From Ureibacillus xyleni (lineage in GTDB: Bacteria; Bacillota; Bacilli; Bacillales_A; Planococcaceae): a stretch of 64,000 nt of DNA. The translations under genes were made by a program, and so were the position numbers. The notes beneath the pieces are model-generated. The model did no database searches. It was not told where the DNA came from and saw nothing but the letters and a program-made list of their open reading frames with translations. Of the stretch, positions 27,350-34,668 are shown piece after piece. Every line of letters begins with the position of its first letter. The first letter of the stretch is position 1. The DNA is taken from positions 124,001-188,000 of the forward strand of contig NZ_OBMQ01000006.1 in NCBI RefSeq assembly GCF_900217795.1, written 5' to 3'.

Positions 27350-27853
27350 ATGTCCCTTGAAATTACGTTTAGAGATGCAACACTTGAAGATTTACCAACG
27401 ATTGTAGCCATTTATAATACGACGATTGCTAGCCGAATGGTAACAGCAGATACAGAACCAGTTACAGTGGAAGATCGGCTGAAATGGTTTCATGAGCATT
27501 CACCTGCTAAGCGCCCATTATGGGTTGTAGAAACAGAAGGGAAAATTTGCGGATGGGTGAGCCTTCAATCCTTTTATGGAAGACCTGCTTACAATGCTAC
27601 GGTAGAAATTAGTATTTATCTTGATGAAAACTTTAGAGGGCATGGTCTGGGTAAAACTGTTTTGGCGAAAGTCATCGAGGAAGCTCCAAAATTTGAGGTA
27701 GACACTTTACTTGGCTTTATCTTTGCTCACAATGAACCGAGCCTCCGTTTGTTTAAAAACTTTGGATTCGAAAAATGGGCACACCTCCCAGAAGTTGCAA
27801 CATTAGATGGGGTAAAACGAGATTTAGTGATATTAGGTAAAAAGTTGATGTAG
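27350..27853 (+). CDS. GNAT-family N-acetyltransferase (phosphinothricin acetyltransferase-like)
   Basis: A 167-residue acetyl-CoA-dependent acyltransferase. The GNAT fold is visible from FRDATLEDLPTIVAIYN at the N-terminus through VEISIYLDENFRGHGLGKTVLAKVI (about 84-108), where RGHGLGK is the acetyl-CoA pyrophosphate loop, to NEPSLRLFKNFGFEKWAHLPEV (about 126-147), typical of the Pat/YwnH-type subgroup that acetylates phosphinothricin-like or amino-acid substrates. AAAGGTG precedes ATG 27350. It has its own terminator and lies outside the B12 operon. Confidence 0.83.
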   Translation: MSLEITFRDATLEDLPTIVAIYNTTIASRMVTADTEPVTVEDRLKWFHEHSPAKRPLWVVETEGKICGWVSLQSFYGRPAYNATVEISIYLDENFRGHGLGKTVLAKVIEEAPKFEVDTLLGFIFAHNEPSLRLFKNFGFEKWAHLPEVATLDGVKRDLVILGKKLM

Positions 27854-27882
27854 CGTTTCTACTTAAGGTAGAGGCGTTTTTT
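27853..27882 (+). terminator. Intrinsic terminator after the acetyltransferase
   Basis: CGTTTCTAC pairs with GTAGAGGCG (two G-T wobbles) around a short loop, followed by six T. Confidence 0.75.
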
Positions 27883-27918
27883 CATTCTAACTAAGAGTTT
27901 ACCTGGAAAATTAAGGGG

Positions 27919-28023
27919 GTGTCGGATTTCCCGAAGAAAGTGTCCGATTTCCCAAAGAAAGTGTCGGATTTCCCGAAGAAAGTGTCGGATTTCCCGAAGA
28001 AAGTGTCCGATTTCCCAAAGACT
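27919..28023 (+). repeat. Five tandem 21-bp repeats
   Basis: Five copies of exactly 21 bases, starting at 27919, 27940, 27961, 27982 and 28003. Two variants occur: GTCGGATTTCCCGAAGAAA (copies 1, 3, 4) and GTCCGATTTCCCAAAGAAA (copies 2, 5); copy 5 diverges in its last bases. The array sits between the acetyltransferase terminator and the zinc-ribbon gene. No spacers are present, so it is not CRISPR. Confidence 0.95.
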
Positions 28024-28091
28024 TCTTGTAATCCGAAACCTTCTTAGCACCCATCCGTATATGTACTAATAATATTTCGGGAGGGAATCAA

Positions 28092-28295
28092 ATGGATAAA
28101 AAAGGCTGTATGAAGTGTGGTAGCAGAAATGCAGCTACCAAAGAAGTGGCGATGACAGGAACAGGCTTATCGAAAATGTTTGATATCCAACATAATCAAT
28201 TTATCGTTGTTTACTGTAAAAGCTGTGGTTATTCCGAGTTTTACAACAAACAATCTTCAACAGGATCAAATATATTAGATTTATTTTTCGGATAA
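28092..28295 (+). CDS. Small zinc-ribbon protein (DUF2082-like)
   Basis: A 67-residue protein with two Cys pairs, CMKC (residues 6-9) and CKSC (about 44-47), spaced as a zinc ribbon, followed by GYSEFYNKQ. This matches the predicted nucleic-acid-binding zinc-ribbon family PF09855/DUF2082; the function is not established. A GGGAGGG sequence stands just before ATG 28092, directly behind the 21-bp repeat array, so the repeats lie in its likely promoter/leader. Confidence 0.82.
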   Translation: MDKKGCMKCGSRNAATKEVAMTGTGLSKMFDIQHNQFIVVYCKSCGYSEFYNKQSSTGSNILDLFFG

Positions 28296-28298
28296 AGT

Positions 28299-28336
28299 AA
28301 TGGCTTTGCTTCAGATATGGAGCAGAGCCATTTTTA
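28299..28336 (+). terminator. Intrinsic terminator after the zinc-ribbon gene
   Basis: AATGGCTTTGCT pairs with AGCAGAGCCATT (one mismatch) with a loop of about 10 bases and a T tail. Confidence 0.8.
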
Positions 28337-28408
28337 CGCAATTCACTTTAACAAAGTAAAGTAAATCCTGTAAAATATTCTTATATTGAAAGAATGTGAG
28401 GGGAATTC

Positions 28409-29089
28409 ATGATTGGCACAATTACGAACACCATTGCCATAATAATCGGAAGTGCTTTGGGAAGTATTTTAAAGAAAGGAATTAAAGAAGAATACCAATC
28501 TGCTTTATTTACTGCCATGGGTTTCGCTGCAGTAGCCCTTGGAATAAATGCAGTTGTACAAAATATGCCAAATAGTATTTATCCGGTCTTGTTTATTGTC
28601 AGCTTAGCAGTGGGTGGTTTGGTTGGTACAGTGATTGATGTTGATGCAAAGTTTAACAATCTCGTTAACCGTTTTTCTAAGTCAAATTTAAGTAAAGGGT
28701 TATCAACAGCAATTTTACTTTTCTGCATTGGGACATTATCAATTTTAGGCCCAGTTGAAAGTGCATTAAATAATAACCATACATATTTATTTACAAATGC
28801 TACATTGGATTTGGTCACATCTATGGCACTAGCGGCAACATACGGATTTGGAATTGCTTTTGCAGCGGTTGTGTTATTTATATGGCAAACATCTATTTAT
28901 TTGAGTGCCCAATACATTGAACCATTTTTAACAAACGCTTTAATGACAGAGGTTTCAATTGTTGGGGGTATTTTAATTTTAAGTTCAGGGTTATCCATTT
29001 TGGGTATAAAAGATAGTAAATCACTTAATATGTTACCTGCACTATTTGTCCCTGTACTTTGGTTCGTTGGACTAGCGTTGTTTACGTAG
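28409..29089 (+). CDS. DUF554 membrane protein
   Basis: A 226-residue integral membrane protein of the DUF554 (YqgA/YdfK) family. It opens with GTITNTIAIIIGSALGSILKKGI, the family's hallmark start, and has six or seven hydrophobic segments (for example about 32-48, 56-76, 98-112, 132-157, 178-200 and 205-225). The family is suspected to be a transporter, but this is not proven. GAGGGG stands six bases before ATG 28409. It is separated by a terminator from the gene before, and the next gene starts about 60 bases later in the same direction. Confidence 0.88.
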   Translation: MIGTITNTIAIIIGSALGSILKKGIKEEYQSALFTAMGFAAVALGINAVVQNMPNSIYPVLFIVSLAVGGLVGTVIDVDAKFNNLVNRFSKSNLSKGLSTAILLFCIGTLSILGPVESALNNNHTYLFTNATLDLVTSMALAATYGFGIAFAAVVLFIWQTSIYLSAQYIEPFLTNALMTEVSIVGGILILSSGLSILGIKDSKSLNMLPALFVPVLWFVGLALFT

Positions 29090-29151
29090 AAGGATTATAG
29101 TGAAATTTGTGGAATTTATTAATAATCATCTTTCTAAAAAGGGGCTTTACG

Positions 29152-30141
29152 ATGCAAACATTCGACGCACTTGTAGTAAATAAACAGGAAGATCAGTTTT
29201 CTGTAGAGGTACAAAAGTTAACAATGGAAGATTTACCAGAAGGAGAAGTCCTGATTCAAGTTCAATATTCTGGTGTGAATTATAAAGATAGTCTCGCTAC
29301 GATTCCAAATGGGAACATTGTAAAAAACTACCCATTTGTTCCGGGAATTGATTTAGCGGGGGTAGTAGTTTCTTCAGAGGACCCGCGTTTTAAAGAGGGA
29401 GATGAAGTGATTGCAACTAGCTATGAAATTGGAGTTTCCCATTTCGGTGGCTATAGCCAATTTGCTCGAATTCCAGCTAAATGGGTAGTTCCATTACCAG
29501 ATGGGCTTTCGTTAAGAGATGCAATGATCTATGGAACGGCTGGTTTCACGGCAGCTCTTTCTGTTCAACGTTTAGAGGAAAATGGTGTTTCACCTGACAA
29601 AGGAAAAGTCCTAGTAACAGGGGCGACTGGAGGAGTAGGGAGTGTAGCAGTTGCAATTCTCTCTCATCTTGGTTATGAAGTGGAAGCTAGTACAGGAAAG
29701 CAATCAGAAGAAGACTATTTAAAAGAATTAGGAGCATCTTCAATCGTTTCTCGTGATGAGGTTTACGATGGAAAAGTAAGAGCACTAGGTAAACAAAAAT
29801 GGGCAGCTGCTATTGATCCTGTTGGCGGAGAGCCACTAGCCGCGTTATTAAGCCAAATTCACTACGGTGGATCTGTTGCGGTAAGTGGACTAACAGCTGG
29901 AACGAATGTGCCGACAACCGTGTTCCCATTTATTTTACGAGGAGTTAATTTGCTCGGAATTGATTCGGTGTATTGTGAAATGGAAAGACGTGTGAAAGTT
30001 TGGGAGCGTATTGCCGACATTAGCAAATCGATTAATCTTAATCAATTTGTGCAACAAGAAGTAACGCTACAACAGCTCCCAGAAGTTTTACCAACACTCT
30101 TAAAAGCACAAGCAAGAGGACGAATATTGGTGAAATTATAA
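29152..30141 (+). CDS. Acrylyl-CoA reductase-type zinc-independent NAD(P)H dehydrogenase
   Basis: A 329-residue medium-chain dehydrogenase/reductase of the YhdH/YhfP (acrylyl-CoA reductase, AcuI-like) group. The N-terminal GroES-like domain has YSGVNYKDSLATIPNG (about 40-55) and PFVPGIDLAGVV (about 62-73). The nucleotide-binding fold has VTGATGGVGSVAVAIL (about 156-171). The zinc ligands of true alcohol dehydrogenases are absent, as expected for the group. ATG 29152 has AAAAAGGGG upstream; an earlier in-frame ATG at 29107 has no good site. Confidence 0.9.
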   Translation: MQTFDALVVNKQEDQFSVEVQKLTMEDLPEGEVLIQVQYSGVNYKDSLATIPNGNIVKNYPFVPGIDLAGVVVSSEDPRFKEGDEVIATSYEIGVSHFGGYSQFARIPAKWVVPLPDGLSLRDAMIYGTAGFTAALSVQRLEENGVSPDKGKVLVTGATGGVGSVAVAILSHLGYEVEASTGKQSEEDYLKELGASSIVSRDEVYDGKVRALGKQKWAAAIDPVGGEPLAALLSQIHYGGSVAVSGLTAGTNVPTTVFPFILRGVNLLGIDSVYCEMERRVKVWERIADISKSINLNQFVQQEVTLQQLPEVLPTLLKAQARGRILVKL

Positions 30142-30146
30142 TGGGT

Positions 30147-30180
30147 AAAGGGCAAAGTGAATATCACTTTGTCTTTTTTC
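30147..30180 (+). terminator. Intrinsic terminator after the reductase gene
   Basis: GGCAAAGTG (30151-30159) pairs with CACTTTGTC (30165-30173) around a five-base loop, followed by a T-rich tail. Confidence 0.8.
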
Positions 30181-30297
30181 TTTTTATTGGGGATGGATAG
30201 AAAACTGAGTAATATCGTAAGTTGATGAGAGTCCCCCATAGCCATGATGAAGGACAATACTCTTGAATTTAACCCCCTTAAAATCTCTCAGCCAAAA

Positions 30298-31377
30298 TTA
30301 TGCAACACTTAACATGATTGATAAGTATAGGCAAACTACTAGTAGAACGCCCATCAATAAAGACAATACAACTGGTGCTTTCCTTACAAATGATAAGATT
30401 GTCATAACCAAAAATAACACTGCCAAAAGAATAAACATAACGCTTGAAAAATTTAACGCGACAAAATACAAAGGTGTGTTCTCTTGAATAGGCACCCTTG
30501 AAAATATAGTAAACAGTTTTGATACGTTATCGCCGGAAATCACCGTCTCTTTTGGTGGTGAATGTTGACCAAGCACAGCGGTAGCAGAAAAAATGAATAA
30601 TAGAATTAAACTTTCTACTTTTGCCCAAGGGCGTGGATCGAAATTGTTATTTTTCTTTATTTCTCGTTTAATAAAAAGCCCATTCAAAAGAGCATAAAAA
30701 AGTACAGGAATTATTAAAAGATGTTTTATTAATAGAGCTTGTCCATATGGAATCATCCAAGAAGATACATAATCATCCACGACAAAGCTCATTAACAAAA
30801 GCCCGCTAATCCCAGTACTTACAAAACAAAGAATGGCCAAGGGAGTAAACCATTTTAAGAAATTTAACCAATTTGAAGCATCATTAGAAAACCAACTAAT
30901 AACGATTAAGATCCCAACCCAAATCGAAACTGCTGTTAAATGCGTTGTATCACTGAGAAACCCCCAAGTAGAATCGATAGAACTAGCGTGACTCGACCAA
31001 CCAATTCCAATAATTGAAAGGAAGGTAAGTACAATGCCAAAAAAACTATATAAAGCATCGTTACGATAATCGAGCAAAAGAACAAAAAAGAATAAAATGA
31101 TAGATAAAATAAAAATGAATACCCATGACTTTCCCAACTCGAAAGTAAGTAATACACTTTGGAAGGATTCAACTACTCCGTTCAAAGGGAATAAGTACAG
31201 GATGATTTGCATAACTGGAATAAACGAAAAAACTGGGATTCCTACAATAACAATTAACAGCAAATTTTTCGGAATCGTAACATCGGGTCGATAGTTTTTA
31301 GGTATAAGCGAAAGTAGAAAGCTACCGAAAGTGATTGAAAGGCATAGATACAATAATACTTGGCTAATAATTAGCAT
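30298..31377 (-). CDS. copD: CopD-family copper resistance membrane protein
   Basis: A 359-residue protein with about eight or nine membrane helices, matching the CopD/YcnJ C-terminal family, thought to take part in copper uptake or handling at the membrane. Conserved parts include WSSHASSIDSTWGFLSDTTHLTAVSIWVG (about 127-155) with His residues likely to bind copper, and YGQALLIKHLLIIPVLFYALLNG (about 208-230). It starts 2 bases after copC, so both form an operon; in B. subtilis YcnJ the two domains are fused. Confidence 0.87.
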   Translation of the reverse strand: MLIISQVLLYLCLSITFGSFLLSLIPKNYRPDVTIPKNLLLIVIVGIPVFSFIPVMQIILYLFPLNGVVESFQSVLLTFELGKSWVFIFILSIILFFFVLLLDYRNDALYSFFGIVLTFLSIIGIGWSSHASSIDSTWGFLSDTTHLTAVSIWVGILIVISWFSNDASNWLNFLKWFTPLAILCFVSTGISGLLLMSFVVDDYVSSWMIPYGQALLIKHLLIIPVLFYALLNGLFIKREIKKNNNFDPRPWAKVESLILLFIFSATAVLGQHSPPKETVISGDNVSKLFTIFSRVPIQENTPLYFVALNFSSVMFILLAVLFLVMTILSFVRKAPVVLSLLMGVLLVVCLYLSIMLSVA

Positions 31378-31379
31378 TT

Positions 31380-31904
31380 TTATCTTTTTCTTTTCATCAA
31401 GAACAAGAAACTACCAATAATAATAACAATGAGGGCGGTTGCGATTAGAAAAATACTATTATTGGATCTTTCTTGCTCAGGTTCTTCATTCGTTGTATCA
31501 ATCACAGTGGTTGCTTCATTTTCTTCTACAGGTGTCTCCATTTCAGGTGCTGTCACATTAACTGAAAATGAAACCTCTCCATCAATCAAATGCCCATCTG
31601 CACCGATAATGTTCCAGTTAATTATGTAATCATCATTTTGCAAGGGAGTAGGAAGATCTCCAATTAGTTGATGATCGACAACTTTAATGTTATCCACCTC
31701 AATTGTTTCGCCAGTTGTATTTTGGAGTGTAAAAGAACTGCCATGTTCAATTTTTGTTTCAAATGTTAGCTGTATTTGTTTTAAATCTTCTTCAACAACT
31801 TCTCCTTGTTGAGGGGAGGAGCTTTCTAACCCAGTGTGTGCCAATACATTCCCGATAAATGTGAGGAAAAAGATAAAACTAAATAAAAATACTTTTTTCA
31901 TCAA
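31380..31904 (-). CDS. copC: CopC-domain copper-binding protein, membrane anchored
   Basis: A signal peptide (about 1-22, ending VLAHTG) exposes the mature N-terminal His23, part of the family's copper site; a second His in GADGHLIDGEVSFSV (about 99-113) completes the CopC beta-barrel signature. After the domain come an acidic linker rich in Glu and Thr (about 118-145), one membrane helix (about 148-167) and a KRKR tail, so the domain is tethered outside. The start may be TTG 31904, seven bases after AGGAG, or ATG 31901. It heads the copCD operon. Confidence 0.88.
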   Translation of the reverse strand: MMKKVFLFSFIFFLTFIGNVLAHTGLESSSPQQGEVVEEDLKQIQLTFETKIEHGSSFTLQNTTGETIEVDNIKVVDHQLIGDLPTPLQNDDYIINWNIIGADGHLIDGEVSFSVNVTAPEMETPVEENEATTVIDTTNEEPEQERSNNSIFLIATALIVIIIGSFLFLMKRKR

Positions 31905-32006
31905 TCGTAATCTCCTAGAAATTTTATAATATTAAGCTCTACATAATATGGAAAAACTATTCATAAAGCAGAGTCAATTATATAAGTTAAATGTGAAGTT
32001 TGAATG

Positions 32007-32277
32007 AAAAAAAGCCCTACAAAATGTAGGGCACTGAAAAAGTCGATTTTAATAAATTTTTATAATAAAAATACGCTCAGATCTTTTAGGAAGTGGGATT
32101 CACGAAGACTCCTACGGGAACAGCTTGAGCTGAAGACCCCGCAGGAGCTTGCGACGAGGAGGCTGAAGCCAAGCCCGTGGAAAGCGAAGTGAATCCCACC
32201 TTCTATTTAGAAGCAAATAATTACTATAAATTTTTATCGGTATTTAGTTTTTCAGTGGCTTCACAAAATGCAGGACT
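32007..32277 (-). terminator. Terminator of the NdpA-like gene, split by the mobile element
   Basis: On the minus strand AGTCCT (32277-32272) would pair with AGGGCT (32018-32013), the latter followed by a run of T (32012-32007). The arms are separated by a 236-bp insertion plus its 8-bp duplication. Removing these restores a hairpin with a nine-base loop, seven bases after the stop codon of the nucleoid-associated gene. Confidence 0.7.
32027..32262 (+). mobile_element. 236-bp MITE-like element, copy 1
   Basis: Begins TAGGGCACTGAAAAAG and ends TTTTTCAGTGGCTTC, giving imperfect terminal inverted repeats with a CACTGAAAAA core. It is flanked by the perfect direct repeat ACAAAATG (32019-32026 and 32263-32270). 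Inside, GTGGGATTCAC (32093-32103) and GTGAATCCCAC (32189-32199) enclose a GC-rich, structured core; it encodes no credible protein. It differs from copy 2 (50370-50605, opposite strand) by one base. A non-autonomous transposon is inferred; the transposase family is not known. Confidence 0.88.
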
Positions 32278-32283
32278 TCTAAA

Positions 32284-33288
32284 TTACTCTTCTTCTTCAA
32301 AGTAAATCTTATAGTATTTTCGGTTCGTAGATTCATCGAAGCCAACTTCAATTAAATTGTCCACTTGTTCAATATCCCGGACATTCACTTGTATTTCGAT
32401 ATGAGAATCCAGTTTAATCTTTCTTTTATATTGTTTTTCAGCTTTCTCGATGGCACTGTCTGAGATGATCGTTTCGTAAGGTTTTACGGTATTAATGATC
32501 ACATCTTTTTGAACAGGGTCCGCTTTAATGAAAACAGTGTCGATATAATCATTCACTTGAAACTCTTCTTCATTTCTAAAATAATCAAGCGTTTTGTTTA
32601 ACAATCCTAGTTTTTCAGTATTTGTAAAGCTTTCTTCTTTTAATATATATTTCTTACACTCTGTTAAGGCTAAATTTGTTTTATGATAATGTTCATCTGC
32701 TACTTTTACTTTTAAAAAACGTTCTTGCCAATAAACAACATCTTCTTTTCTCTTCGTTTTGATGAATACGGCAGGTGGCTCATCTGCACCCATATCTACA
32801 ATGACCGCCATATTATTGACCTTTTTCACATTGATTCCGTCAATGCCATTCACGACCATTTTATTTTGGTCATTTTTCACATCTAAGAAGATTTCTTTTT
32901 CATCAATTTTGACGATTGAAATCGCTTTTTTACTTTCGTTATTCCATAGACAATGGTCAAAAAGTCCAATGAACAATTCTCCGCTTTTTATATTTGGATG
33001 TTGAGAGGCGCAATGCAAATGCTTAGCAATATTTTTTGATTGATCTAGAAAACTAGTTTCAGTATCAAAAATCGATTTTACATATGTATAAACTTCATTT
33101 AAACCAATATCTGTTTCGTGGAAAAATTCGTATTGCTGGTCCCAATCGATTTTGTTAAATGCTAATTGGGTAAAGGCTGCCTCAAGCAATACTTCTGGAT
33201 GAGAGAATTCTTCTTCTCCTAAGATGAGTGCATCGCTTACATGATGAACCACATATTTTAATAATTTACTTTCGTTAACTTCTAGCAT
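32284..33288 (-). CDS. Nucleoid-associated protein (NdpA/YejK-like)
   Basis: A 334-residue soluble protein matching the PF04245 37-kDa nucleoid-associated family: the opening SKLLKYVVHHVSDALILGEEEF, the YWQERFLKVKVADEHYHKTNLALTECKKYI block (about 186-215) and the C-terminal beta-rich KLDSHIEIQVNVRDIEQVDNL segment (about 293-313). Some family members bind DNA; in others the role is open. Its terminator has been split by a MITE-like element immediately downstream. No operon partner. Confidence 0.75.
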   Translation of the reverse strand: MLEVNESKLLKYVVHHVSDALILGEEEFSHPEVLLEAAFTQLAFNKIDWDQQYEFFHETDIGLNEVYTYVKSIFDTETSFLDQSKNIAKHLHCASQHPNIKSGELFIGLFDHCLWNNESKKAISIVKIDEKEIFLDVKNDQNKMVVNGIDGINVKKVNNMAVIVDMGADEPPAVFIKTKRKEDVVYWQERFLKVKVADEHYHKTNLALTECKKYILKEESFTNTEKLGLLNKTLDYFRNEEEFQVNDYIDTVFIKADPVQKDVIINTVKPYETIISDSAIEKAEKQYKRKIKLDSHIEIQVNVRDIEQVDNLIEVGFDESTNRKYYKIYFEEEE

Positions 33289-33455
33289 GAATCTTCACCT
33301 TTCATTAGTACTAGATAACTAACCTTATCATATATGAGACAATCTTTTCATGTATTTTCATATAGTAATAATTGTGCCTAAGTGAAAGGATTTCCTACCA
33401 AAATGCTTGTAAAATATTTGTAGAGTGGTATGATAATGACAATAAAATAAACGCA

Positions 33456-33527
33456 ACACTAGGGGCGCCATTCGGCTGAGAAGTACCCTTTGAACCTGAT
33501 TTAGTTCGTACTAACGTAGGGAAGTGT
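33456..33527 (+). promoter_or_regulatory. TPP riboswitch
   Basis: P1 is ACACT (33456-33460) with AGTGT (33523-33527). Inside are the conserved AGGGGCGCC, GGCTGAGAA, CCTTTGAACCTGAT and CTAACGTAGGGAA elements of the thi-box. It lies upstream of thiW with a terminator between, so thiamine pyrophosphate should stop transcription. Confidence 0.97.
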
Positions 33528-33562
33528 CCAATGATTCGCAAATTAATCATTTTGTTCATTTT

Positions 33563-33597
33563 CCCTATTTACATGTTTTATGTAAATAGGGTTTTTT
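33563..33597 (+). terminator. Riboswitch-controlled terminator upstream of thiW
   Basis: CCCTATTTAC (33563-33572) and GTAAATAGGG (33582-33591) form a perfect 10-bp stem with a 9-base loop, followed by six T. Confidence 0.92.
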
Positions 33598-33656
33598 ATT
33601 GGGAACTGAGGTACGCGCGCAACTAGTGTAAGTAAAAAATGAAAGAGGGTTTTAGG

Positions 33657-34151
33657 ATGAATAAAACAAAGAAACTTACTTACACCGCAATTATTGCAGC
33701 AATTACAACAGCGTCAAGTACATTGATCTACATTCCATTGGGATTTGCAAAGGCTTTCCCGATTCAGCATTTGGCTAATGTCATTTCTGCTGTCATGTTA
33801 GGTCCAGCATATGCAGTGTTACAAGCATTTTTAACGTCAACAATGCGAAATCTGTTAGGAACCGGTAGTTTGTTTGCTTATCCGGGAAGTATCATAGGGG
33901 CGTTACTAGCTAGTATTTTATATTCAAAAACAAAAAATTTAGAGCTAACGGCAATGGGAGAAGTCATTGGAACTGGTCTTTTAGGAGCTATGGCAACTTA
34001 TCCAATAGGTATATTATTTTTAGGTCAGGAAGCAACTTTGTTTGGGTTAATTCCAGCATTCACAGCTAGCTCATTTGTAGGCGCATTACTTGCCTATGTT
34101 GTGTTAAAGGTATTAGTCCGTAATAAAGCTATTAATCAAGTATTAAATTAA
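33657..34151 (+). CDS. thiW: ThiW, ECF transporter S component for a thiamine precursor
   Basis: Membrane substrate-specificity subunit of an energy-coupling-factor importer, thought to take up the thiazole moiety of thiamine. 164 residues with five or six hydrophobic helices, the family opening YTAIIAAITTASSTLIYIPLG and the PIQHLANVISAVMLGPAYAVLQAF segment (about 34-57). ATG 33657 is chosen because AGAGGG lies upstream; an in-frame ATG at 33639 lies before that site. Control by the TPP riboswitch supports the assignment. The shared ECF ATPases and T component are not in the window. Confidence 0.92.
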   Translation: MNKTKKLTYTAIIAAITTASSTLIYIPLGFAKAFPIQHLANVISAVMLGPAYAVLQAFLTSTMRNLLGTGSLFAYPGSIIGALLASILYSKTKNLELTAMGEVIGTGLLGAMATYPIGILFLGQEATLFGLIPAFTASSFVGALLAYVVLKVLVRNKAINQVLN

Positions 34152-34257
34152 AAAAATTTATAGCAACCGTAATGAAATAAATATCGTTATAGAAGCAATT
34201 AGTCTATAATTTTAGTGCGATATTTAAAATTTGGGGATTATGAGAAGAGGTTGCCGA

Positions 34258-34518
34258 ATGTCCGTTAGTTTTTCACAAATTATCATACTTCTTATTTTTG
34301 TGGGTGGCCCTTTATTTTATCCGCTTTTTACAAAGAAATGGGCTTGGAGTCTTACAGTAATTCTAGGTTACTTGCTCTATGGATTATGGGGATGGATACT
34401 TCACTCTACGTCAGATATAACGGAGTATGGAACAGGTTATGGTATGTTAATTGTCCCTTATTTAATCATCATCACAATTATAGGGGCATTTTTACAGAGA
34501 AAAAGCAGTAAGAAATAA
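34258..34518 (+). CDS. Small hypothetical membrane protein
   Basis: An 86-residue protein with three hydrophobic segments (about 5-22, 27-47 and 58-78) and a basic RKSSKK tail. ATG 34258 follows GAAGAGG; a TTG and an ATG further upstream in frame lie before that site. It lies about 100 bases after thiW without a clear terminator in between, so cotranscription with thiW is possible. I do not recognise the family. Confidence 0.6.
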   Translation: MSVSFSQIIILLIFVGGPLFYPLFTKKWAWSLTVILGYLLYGLWGWILHSTSDITEYGTGYGMLIVPYLIIITIIGAFLQRKSSKK

Positions 34519-34524
34519 AATGGT

Positions 34525-34555
34525 AGCGAGTAGCATTAAACTACTCGCTTATTTT
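34525..34555 (+). terminator. Intrinsic terminator after the small membrane gene
   Basis: AGCGAGTAG (34525-34533) and CTACTCGCT (34541-34549) form a perfect 9-bp stem, followed by TATTTT. Confidence 0.8.
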
Positions 34556-34668
34556 ACATTTCTAATTAAGCAGGGCTAGAGAGGCAATTTATAGAAGGAT
34601 TTATACTTTAAATAACGAAATAAATACATATACCACAATTATAATCTTTCCGTACTAGGAGTGTAATA

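Noticed and set aside
27919-28023. CRISPR array
   Set aside because: Units are contiguous 21-mers with no spacers, and no cas genes are nearby.
27859-28050. Minus-strand ORF of 63 codons with a seven-residue repeat (EIGHFLR-like)
   Set aside because: It is the translation of the 21-bp DNA repeats. It starts on a GTG without a usable ribosome site and has no support beyond being open.
32004-32192. Short ORF inside mobile-element copy 1, shared with an ORF at 50440-50649
   Set aside because: Both are read-through of the repeated 236-bp element and its flanks, with no ribosome sites. The two N-termini differ because they come from flanking DNA, so a shared protein family would be an artefact.
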